Below the pieces are notes generated by a model. That model saw nothing but the letters and a program-made list of their open reading frames with translations, did not search any database and was not told where the DNA came from. From Hydrocarboniphaga daqingensis (GTDB taxonomy: Bacteria; Pseudomonadota; Gammaproteobacteria; Nevskiales; Nevskiaceae), in contig NZ_FQWZ01000009.1 of NCBI RefSeq assembly GCF_900129825.1, positions 1-64,000 on the forward strand: a stretch of DNA of 64,000 bases, given 5' to 3'. Positions 56,595 through 64,000 of this stretch are shown here, in pieces; the stretch's first letter is position 1; every line of letters begins with the position of its first letter. The position numbers and the translations under genes were made by a program.

Positions 56595-57554
56595 CTACCA
56601 GCGCACCAGCACCGCGCCCCAGGTCAGGCCGCCGCCGACGGCTTCGAAGATCACGTTGTGACCGCGCTGGATGCGCCCGTCGCGGACTGCGGTATCCAGC
56701 GCCAGCGGGATCGACGCGGCCGAGGTGTTGCCGTGCTCGTGGACGGTGGTCACCACCTGTTCCGGCTTGAGTCCGAGCTTCTCGGCCGTCGACATGATGA
56801 TGCGGATGTTGGCTTGATGCGGGACCATCCAGTCGAGGTCGGCGCCGGTCAGGCCGTGCGCCGACAGCGCTTCCTGCGTGACCTCGCCGAGTACGCGCAC
56901 CGCTTGCTTGTAGACCGCCTGGCCGTTCATTTCGACGAAAGGATTGCCGACAACCTTGCCGTTCTGGACGCCGCCCGGCACGCGCAGGATGCCGCTGTGC
57001 CGGCCGTCGCTGTGCAAGTGCGACGACAGCACGCCCGGCTGGTCGGACGCGGTCAGCACGACGGCGCCGGCCCCGTCACCGAACAGCACGCAGGTACGCC
57101 GGTCGGTCCAGTCCAGAATCCGCGAAAACGTTTCAGCGCCGATCACCAGTGCGCAACGCGCCGAGCCGGTGGATACGAACTTGTCGGCCGTGGCCAGCGC
57201 GTAGATGAAGCCGCTGCAGACGGCTTGCACGTCGAATGCGGCGCCGCGCGTGACGCCGAGCTTGGCCTGCAGCAGGCAGGCAGTCGACGGAAAGATCATG
57301 TCCGGCGTCGAGGTGGCCACGACGATCAGGTCGATGTCGGCGGCTGTGACGCCCGCCGCTTCCATCGCGCGCTGGGCTGCATGCAGCGCCAGGTCGCTGG
57401 TTTGCTGCTCCGCGGCGGCGATGTGCCGGGCACGGATGCCAGTGCGCTCAAAGATCCATTCGTCGGTGGTGTCGACCGTCTTCGCCAGCTGCTGATTGGT
57501 CAGGCGCTGCTCGGGCAAATAGCTGCCCGTACCGGCAATTCTCGAATAAGCCAT
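56595..57554 (-). CDS. fabH: 3-oxoacyl-ACP synthase III (stand-alone FabH)
   Basis: A 319-residue KASIII. Catalytic Cys113 is in [14 protein letters not shown], His in [11 protein letters not shown] and Asn in [16 protein letters not shown], so the Cys-His-Asn triad is complete; GDGAGAVVL is the conserved loop. It starts fatty acid synthesis by condensing acetyl-CoA (or another acyl-CoA) with malonyl-ACP. It is not flanked by plsX, fabD, fabG or acpP as the housekeeping copy usually is, so it may be a second copy with another starter specificity. Divergent from a DedA-rhodanese gene with a 17-bp dyad between. Confidence 0.9.
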   Translation of the reverse strand: MAYSRIAGTGSYLPEQRLTNQQLAKTVDTTDEWIFERTGIRARHIAAAEQQTSDLALHAAQRAMEAAGVTAADIDLIVVATSTPDMIFPSTACLLQAKLGVTRGAAFDVQAVCSGFIYALATADKFVSTGSARCALVIGAETFSRILDWTDRRTCVLFGDGAGAVVLTASDQPGVLSSHLHSDGRHSGILRVPGGVQNGKVVGNPFVEMNGQAVYKQAVRVLGEVTQEALSAHGLTGADLDWMVPHQANIRIIMSTAEKLGLKPEQVVTTVHEHGNTSAASIPLALDTAVRDGRIQRGHNVIFEAVGGGLTWGAVLVRW

Positions 57555-57648
57555 TGATCAGGGTCGGATGGTCGGGTTGCCCTGGTGGACCGGGGTCTGC
57601 GGAGAGGGTGAATACGCTTTTTCTCAATACAGTTTGGATGGGCGGCGC

Positions 57649-57665
57649 GTGCATTACAAATGCAC
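57649..57665. promoter_or_regulatory. 17-bp dyad between fabH and the DedA gene
   Basis: GTGCATT-ACA-AATGCAC is a perfect inverted repeat in the 165-bp divergent gap, nearer fabH by position of a possible -35 (TTGTAA on the minus strand). It suits a dimeric repressor controlling fabH, the DedA gene, or both. Confidence 0.5.
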
Positions 57666-57705
57666 ACCGTATGGTCGTGGCCGCCGGCGCGGCGTCGGGC
57701 GCGCG

Positions 57706-57711
57706 TAGAAT
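57706..57711 (+). promoter_or_regulatory. -10 box directly before the DedA-rhodanese gene
   Basis: TAGAAT ends 8 bp before the ATG at 57720, with no ribosome binding site, so transcription probably begins at the start codon. The -35 region is poor. Confidence 0.45.
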
Positions 57712-57719
57712 CCGCGTCG

Positions 57720-58697
57720 ATGCTCAACCAACTCGACCCGCAGACGCTCGGACCGGTTCTGGCCGCGCTGTTCGTGTTCGGCGCCGCGGTCGGACTCCCG
57801 GTACCGACGCTGCCGGCGCTGATCTACGCCGGCAGCGTCATCGTGGGTAGCGCTCAGCCGGTCGTATCGGCCGCGCTCAGCTTCGGCGGCGCCTGGGCCG
57901 GTGCGATCGCCGGCGACTCGCTTTGGTACTGGGCCGGACGGCGCTACGGCCATCGTGTCCTGAGCCTGCTATGCCGGATGAGCCTGTCGCGCGACAGCTG
58001 CGTGCGTCGAACGGAATCGTTCTTTCAGAGGCGCGGCGTGCGCATCTTGCTGGTGGCGCGCTTCGTCCCGGGCCTTTCGGTGGTGTCAGTGCCGATGTCC
58101 GGTACCGCCCGCGTGCCGTTTTCACGCTTTGCGGCCCACGATGCGGCCGGCGCCGCGTTGTGGATCGTCAGCGGCTTGCTTCTGGGCGTGCTGTTCGCGG
58201 GGCAGATCGACCTGCTGATGTCCGGCCTGCACGAGTTCGGCCTGGGTATCGGCGCTGCCGTCGCGGTTACGCTGGGCGTGTTCGTCGGATTTCGCTGGCT
58301 GCGCCGGCGGCGCCTGCTGCGTGAGTTGGCGATCAGCCGCATGTCGGTGGCGGACCTGGCCGCGCGGATCGCCGCCGCAGCCAGTGACGCCGCGCGACCG
58401 CTGATCGTCGACGTGCGCAGCGACGAGCATCGCCGCCTCGATCCGTACTGCATTCCCGGGGCTCTCACGCTCGATATCGACCGATTGGAGCGCGACGGCG
58501 TCGGGCTGCTGCGGTCGCAGACCGTGGTGCTCTATTGCTCGTGTCCCAACGAGATATCGGCGGCACGGGTGGCGCAGCGGATGCGCCGTCTCGGGTTTGA
58601 TGACGTGCGTCCGCTTCTGGGCGGTATCGACGCATGGCGGCAGGCAGGCGAGCCGCTGCAACCCTATACAACACACAAGGAGACAGACCCCCGATGA
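57720..58697 (+). CDS. DedA-family membrane protein fused to a rhodanese domain
   Basis: A 325-residue fusion. The first 200 residues are a DedA/SNARE-associated (DedA-type) domain: GLPVPTLPALIYAGSVIVGS, GDSLWYWAGRRYGHRVLSLL, and RFVPGLSVVSVPMSGTARVP, with a final helix at about 190-215. Residues about 225-320 form a rhodanese-like domain (LIVDVRSDEHRRLDPYCIPG, TVVLYCSCPNEISAARVAQR). The active-site loop CSCPNE holds Cys in the usual position, so thiosulfate- or persulfide-type chemistry is possible. DedA proteins act in lipid-carrier flipping and membrane homeostasis. ATGA overlap with the methyltransferase gene. Confidence 0.88.
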   Translation: MLNQLDPQTLGPVLAALFVFGAAVGLPVPTLPALIYAGSVIVGSAQPVVSAALSFGGAWAGAIAGDSLWYWAGRRYGHRVLSLLCRMSLSRDSCVRRTESFFQRRGVRILLVARFVPGLSVVSVPMSGTARVPFSRFAAHDAAGAALWIVSGLLLGVLFAGQIDLLMSGLHEFGLGIGAAVAVTLGVFVGFRWLRRRRLLRELAISRMSVADLAARIAAAASDAARPLIVDVRSDEHRRLDPYCIPGALTLDIDRLERDGVGLLRSQTVVLYCSCPNEISAARVAQRMRRLGFDDVRPLLGGIDAWRQAGEPLQPYTTHKETDPR

Positions 58698-59314
58698 GTC
58701 TTTACGACCGTTTCGTCCTGCCGCATTTAATCGACTGCGTCTGCGGCCTGGGCCGCGTCATGGAGCAGCGTGCGGCGCTGATCCCGCTGGCGCGCGGCAA
58801 CGTACTGGAAGTGGGTGCGGGTACCGGTCTGAACTTCCGCTACTACGATGCCAGTCAAGTGCAGTGCATTCACGCGCTCGATCCCAGCGCCGGCATGCAC
58901 CGCCTGGCCCTGCAGCGTGCCGACGCGATCGGCATCCCGGTCAAGCCGCTGACGCTCGGCGCCGAGACGATCCAGGCCGATGACGCCAGTTTCGATACCG
59001 TCGTCAGCACGTTCACGCTGTGCACGATCCCGGATGCCGTGGCCGCGTTGGCCGAGATGCGCCGCGTACTCAAGCCGGGCGGGCAGTTGCTGTTCTGCGA
59101 GCACGGTACCGCGCCCGAGGCCTCTGTACGCCGTTGGCAGGACCGGCTGACGCCGCTATGGAAGCCGTTGGCGGGCGGCTGCCACTTGAACCGGGACGTG
59201 CCGGCAATGCTGCGCCTGGGTGGGTTCGCGATCGATGATTGCGAACAGCGCTATCTGCCGGGTCCCAAGCCGATGATGTACGTCTATCGCGGTACGGCCC
59301 GGGCTACCGCATGA
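58694..59314 (+). CDS. SAM-dependent methyltransferase
   Basis: A 206-residue class I methyltransferase. GNVLEVGAGTGLNFRYY is motif I; TVVSTFTLCTIPD and EMRRVLKPGGQLLFCEHGTA are motifs II and III. The pattern resembles PmtA/UbiE-like small lipid methyltransferases, but the substrate is not determinable. The start is fixed by ATGA overlap with the DedA-rhodanese gene; a longer reading inside that gene was rejected. It is followed after 13 bp by the helicase gene, so the three may be one transcript. A membrane-lipid or quinone-like substrate is a guess from the DedA neighbour. Confidence 0.86.
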   Translation: MSLYDRFVLPHLIDCVCGLGRVMEQRAALIPLARGNVLEVGAGTGLNFRYYDASQVQCIHALDPSAGMHRLALQRADAIGIPVKPLTLGAETIQADDASFDTVVSTFTLCTIPDAVAALAEMRRVLKPGGQLLFCEHGTAPEASVRRWQDRLTPLWKPLAGGCHLNRDVPAMLRLGGFAIDDCEQRYLPGPKPMMYVYRGTARATA

Positions 59315-59327
59315 ACCGGTGCGGCCG

Positions 59328-60590
59328 ATGACCGGAACGTTTGCCGACTTGGGCCTGTCGCCGGCATTGACCCGCGCCGCCGGCATCCGGGGATTGATCG
59401 TCCCCACCGCGATCCAGGTTGCTGCGATCCCGGCCGTATTGCGCGGCCAGGATGTGCTGGGCCGCGCCCAGACCGGTAGCGGCAAGACGGCGGCTTACGT
59501 GCTGCCGCTGCTGCAGCGGCTCACATCGGCGCGCAGCGAGACCCCGCGCCGGCTGCGTGCGCTGATGCTGGCGCCCACCCGTGAACTGGCGGTGCAGATC
59601 GGCGAACTCGTGCAAGCGATCGCGCGCACGCTACCGCAGCCGATCAAGACCGTGATTGCCTATGGCGGAATTTCGGTCAATCCGCAGATGATGGATTTGC
59701 GCGGGGGCGCCGACGTCGTCATCGCCACGCCCGGCCGCTTGCTCGACTTGCTCGATCGCAACGCGCTCAAGCTCGACGATGTGCAGATGCTGGTGCTGGA
59801 CGAGGCCGACCGGCTGCTCGACCTGGGCTTTGCCGACGAACTGCGCCGCATCCTGTCGCGCTTGCCGGCGTTCCGCCAAAGCCTGCTGTTTTCGGCGACG
59901 TTCGCCGATGAGGTGCTGGCGCTGGCCGATCAACTACTAATGAACCCGACACGGATCGACGTGGCCAGTGCGCGGACCGCTGATGTGCCGGCGATCGTGC
60001 AGCGCACGATTCACGTCGATGCGTCGCGTCGTGGCGACCTGCTGACGCGCTTGATTCATGATGGGGGCTGGACGCGGGCGCTGGTGTTCGTCGCCACGCA
60101 GCACGAAGCCGAGCAACTGGCGTGGCGTCTGTGCCATGTCGGCATCAAGGCCGCGCCGTTTCATGGCGAATTGAGTCAGCGCAAACGCACGAACGCGCTG
60201 GCCGACCTGAATTCCCAAGCCTTGCAAATCGTCGTCGCCACCGATGTCGCCGCTCGCGGCCTCGACATCCCGCAGTTACCGGTGGTGGTCAATTACGATC
60301 TGCCGCGCAGCGCCGATGACTACGTTCACCGGATCGGACGCACCGGTCGGGCCGGCGAGTCTGGCCTTGCGATCAGCTTCGTCAGCGCCGCGACCGAGGC
60401 CCATTTCCGCTTGATCGAGAAGCGCAATCAGCTGCGCTTGCCGCGTGAAGTCATCGCGGGCTTCGAGCCGCGCGAAACCGCGGCGCCAGCGCCGGTTGCA
60501 TCGACCGGCGGCGGCATCAAGGGCAAGCGGCCCAGCAAGAAGGACAAGCTGCGCGCTGCCGCCGCTGCTGCTGGAAAATCCGAGGGTTGA
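59328..60590 (+). CDS. DEAD-box RNA helicase, RhlE-like
   Basis: A 420-residue ATP-dependent RNA helicase. Q motif GIRGLIVPTAIQVAAIPAVL, motif I AQTGSGKTAAYVLPLL, motif II LDEADRLLDLGF, motif III FSATF, and the C-domain motifs VATDVAARGLDIPQL and HRIGRTGRAG are all intact. The tail is short and basic (KGKRPSKKDKLRAAAAAAGK), as in RhlE, rather than an RNA-binding DbpA domain. An in-frame GTG nine bases upstream is an alternative start. Acts on ribosome assembly or RNA decay in RhlE proteins. Confidence 0.93.
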   Translation: MTGTFADLGLSPALTRAAGIRGLIVPTAIQVAAIPAVLRGQDVLGRAQTGSGKTAAYVLPLLQRLTSARSETPRRLRALMLAPTRELAVQIGELVQAIARTLPQPIKTVIAYGGISVNPQMMDLRGGADVVIATPGRLLDLLDRNALKLDDVQMLVLDEADRLLDLGFADELRRILSRLPAFRQSLLFSATFADEVLALADQLLMNPTRIDVASARTADVPAIVQRTIHVDASRRGDLLTRLIHDGGWTRALVFVATQHEAEQLAWRLCHVGIKAAPFHGELSQRKRTNALADLNSQALQIVVATDVAARGLDIPQLPVVVNYDLPRSADDYVHRIGRTGRAGESGLAISFVSAATEAHFRLIEKRNQLRLPREVIAGFEPRETAAPAPVASTGGGIKGKRPSKKDKLRAAAAAAGKSEG

Positions 60591-60603
60591 AAGCGTCGAC
60601 GAA

Positions 60604-60628
60604 GGCCGGCTCCGTTGCGGGGCCGGCC
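60604..60628. terminator. Hairpin between the helicase gene and prpF
   Basis: GGCCGGCTCC-GTTGC-GGGGCCGGCC forms a 10-bp stem with one G-U pair in the 57-bp convergent gap. No T-tract is present, so it is a candidate bidirectional terminator only. Confidence 0.5.
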
Positions 60629-60647
60629 ATCGTCCACATTCGTGCCG

Positions 60648-61841
60648 CTAGAACGCGTCGCCGGGAACGCGCACGTAGCCTTCCATCAGCACGCGAGCGC
60701 TGCGGCTCATGATCGCCTTCTTGACGACCCACTGACCGTTCTCCTGCGTGGCCTGCGCGCCAACGCGCAGCGTGCCCGACGGATGACCGAAGCGCACGGA
60801 CTCGCGCTCGCCGCCACCCGCAGCCAGATTCACCAGCGTGCCGGGAATCGCCGCTGCGGTACCGATCGCCACCGCGCAGGTGCCCATCATCGCGTGGTGC
60901 AGCTTGCCCATCGACAACGCCCGCACATTCAGGTCGATGTCATCAGCCTTGATCGTCTTGCCGCTCGATGAGGTGTACGCGGTCGGCGGTGCGACGAACG
61001 CGACCTTCGGCGTGTGCTGGCGCTGCGCGGCTTCCGATACGTCCTTGATCAAGCCCATCCTCAGCGCGCCGTAGGCGCGGATCGTCTCGAACCGTGCCAG
61101 TGCGTCGGGCTTAGTGTTGATCGCTTCGCGCAACTCGGTGCCGGTGTAACCGATGTCGGCCGCATTGACGAACACCGTCGGGATGCCGGCATTGATCATC
61201 GTTGCCTTCAGCGTGCCGATACCCGGGACGTCGAGGTCGTCGACCAGATTGCCGGTCGGAAACATCGCGCCGCCGCCATCACCGTCGCCCTCATCGGCCG
61301 GGTCGAGGAACTCGATCTGGACTTCGGCGGCAGGGAAGGTCACGCCGTCGAGTTCGAAGTCGCCGGTTTCCTGCACTTGGCCGTCCGTGATCGGCACGTG
61401 GGCAATGATCGTCTTCTGGATCTGCACCTGCCAGATCCGCACCGTGCACAGCCCGTTAACCGGAATGCGCGCGGCGTCGACCAAGCCGTTGCTGATCGCA
61501 AACGAACCCACGGCGGCGGTCAGATTGCCGCAGTTGCCGGACCAGTCGACGAAGGCCTTGTCGATCGACACTTGGCCGAACATGTAGTCGACGTCGTGAT
61601 CCGGCCGCGTGCTCTTGGCCAGGATCACGGTCTTGGACGTCGACGAGGTGGCGCCGCCCATGCCGTCGATCTGCGCACCATACGGATCAGGCGAGCCGAT
61701 CACGCGCAGCAGCAGTCGGTCGCGCGCTTCGCCGGCAACGCGGCAACGTTCCGGCAGATCGTCGAGCTTGAAGAACACGCCCTTGCTGGTGCCGCCGCGC
61801 ACATACGTCGCGGGAACCTTGATTTGTGGAACCTTGGACAT
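60648..61841 (-). CDS. prpF: 2-methylaconitate cis-trans isomerase
   Basis: A 397-residue enzyme of the AcnD branch of the 2-methylcitrate cycle, isomerising the AcnD product to cis-2-methylaconitate. KVPQIKVPATYVRGGTSKGV with FFKLDDLPE matches PrpF; GNCGNLTAAVGSFAISNGLV and MGKLHHAMMGTCAVAIGTAA are conserved segments. The ATG at 61841 gives the usual N-terminus with AGG 6 nt upstream; a GTG at 61853 overlapping the acnD stop (GTGA) is an alternative. Coupled to acnD, which lies 8 bp upstream. Confidence 0.94.
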   Translation of the reverse strand: MSKVPQIKVPATYVRGGTSKGVFFKLDDLPERCRVAGEARDRLLLRVIGSPDPYGAQIDGMGGATSSTSKTVILAKSTRPDHDVDYMFGQVSIDKAFVDWSGNCGNLTAAVGSFAISNGLVDAARIPVNGLCTVRIWQVQIQKTIIAHVPITDGQVQETGDFELDGVTFPAAEVQIEFLDPADEGDGDGGGAMFPTGNLVDDLDVPGIGTLKATMINAGIPTVFVNAADIGYTGTELREAINTKPDALARFETIRAYGALRMGLIKDVSEAAQRQHTPKVAFVAPPTAYTSSSGKTIKADDIDLNVRALSMGKLHHAMMGTCAVAIGTAAAIPGTLVNLAAGGGERESVRFGHPSGTLRVGAQATQENGQWVVKKAIMSRSARVLMEGYVRVPGDAF

Positions 61842-61849
61842 GGTGGGCC

Positions 61850-64000
<2,151 letters not shown>

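Overview
The window is a dense, GC-rich stretch of gammaproteobacterial chromosome with few gaps, many 1-4 bp ATGA/TGATG overlaps and no gene-free stretch above 300 bp. No mobile element, CRISPR array, rRNA or tRNA was seen. The gloB-methyltransferase-rnhA-dnaQ block, pepA-holC-valS, lptF-lptG, fadB-fadA and ilvC-pssA are gammaproteobacterial arrangements. With the phasin, the DUF1302 outer-membrane protein, the acyclic-terpenoid cluster and the acnD-prpF propionate genes they suggest an aerobic lipid- or hydrocarbon-using environmental bacterium, perhaps of the Nevskiales/Xanthomonadales side. That placement is inference from gene content.

Layout. 1-6650 (minus): five overlapping genes for exported, mostly TPR proteins leading into an ExbB/TolQ-type proton channel cut by the window edge. 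6745-9625: gloB, a divergent methyltransferase, rnhA and dnaQ. 9668-14763: an ArsR-methyltransferase fusion, a PhaF-like phasin and the divergent beta-oxidation pair fadB-fadA, closed by a strong bidirectional terminator. 14863-31752: a catabolic island with a DUF1302 porin-like protein, an acyl-CoA ligase and a TetR regulator, then a co-directional operon resembling Pseudomonas atu genes (atuA, atuC, atuD, atuE, atuF), plus SCP2, a PECR-like SDR, an ICMT/DUF1295-type membrane protein and a second acyl-CoA dehydrogenase. A convergent enoyl-CoA isomerase/hydratase ends it. 31850-38454: branched-chain amino acid synthesis (ilvB facing away from ilvH-ilvC, then pssA, and leuA behind a Leu-rich leader peptide). 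38514-41073: family 4 uracil-DNA glycosylase, rimI, MFS transporter. 41107-45006 (minus): moxR, DUF58 and a transglutaminase-like membrane protein. 45218-48122: patatin lipase and a diguanylate cyclase. 48128-53510 (minus): pepA, holC, valS, fxsA. 53781-56515: lptF-lptG and an RDD protein. 56595-60590: stand-alone fabH, then a DedA-rhodanese fusion, a methyltransferase and a DEAD-box helicase. 60648-64000 (minus): acnD (partial) and prpF of the 2-methylcitrate cycle.

How the genes work together. The island would take up a hydrophobic branched acid (DUF1302), activate it (ligase), oxidise it (AtuD-like), carboxylate the beta-methyl group (AtuC/AtuF), hydrate it (AtuE) and pass the products to FadB/FadA. 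AcnD/PrpF would handle propionyl-CoA. Two near-identical 13-bp dyads, one upstream of the TetR/ligase pair and one on the -35 box of the atuA-like operon, are the likely operators joining this regulon.

Most notable points: the TPR/ExbB envelope cluster; the paired operators and extra genes of the terpenoid operon; a 29-residue leader peptide with ten leucines before leuA; the inverted ilvB; and several genes whose -10 box lies 6-10 bp before the start codon with no ribosome binding site, suggesting leaderless transcripts.
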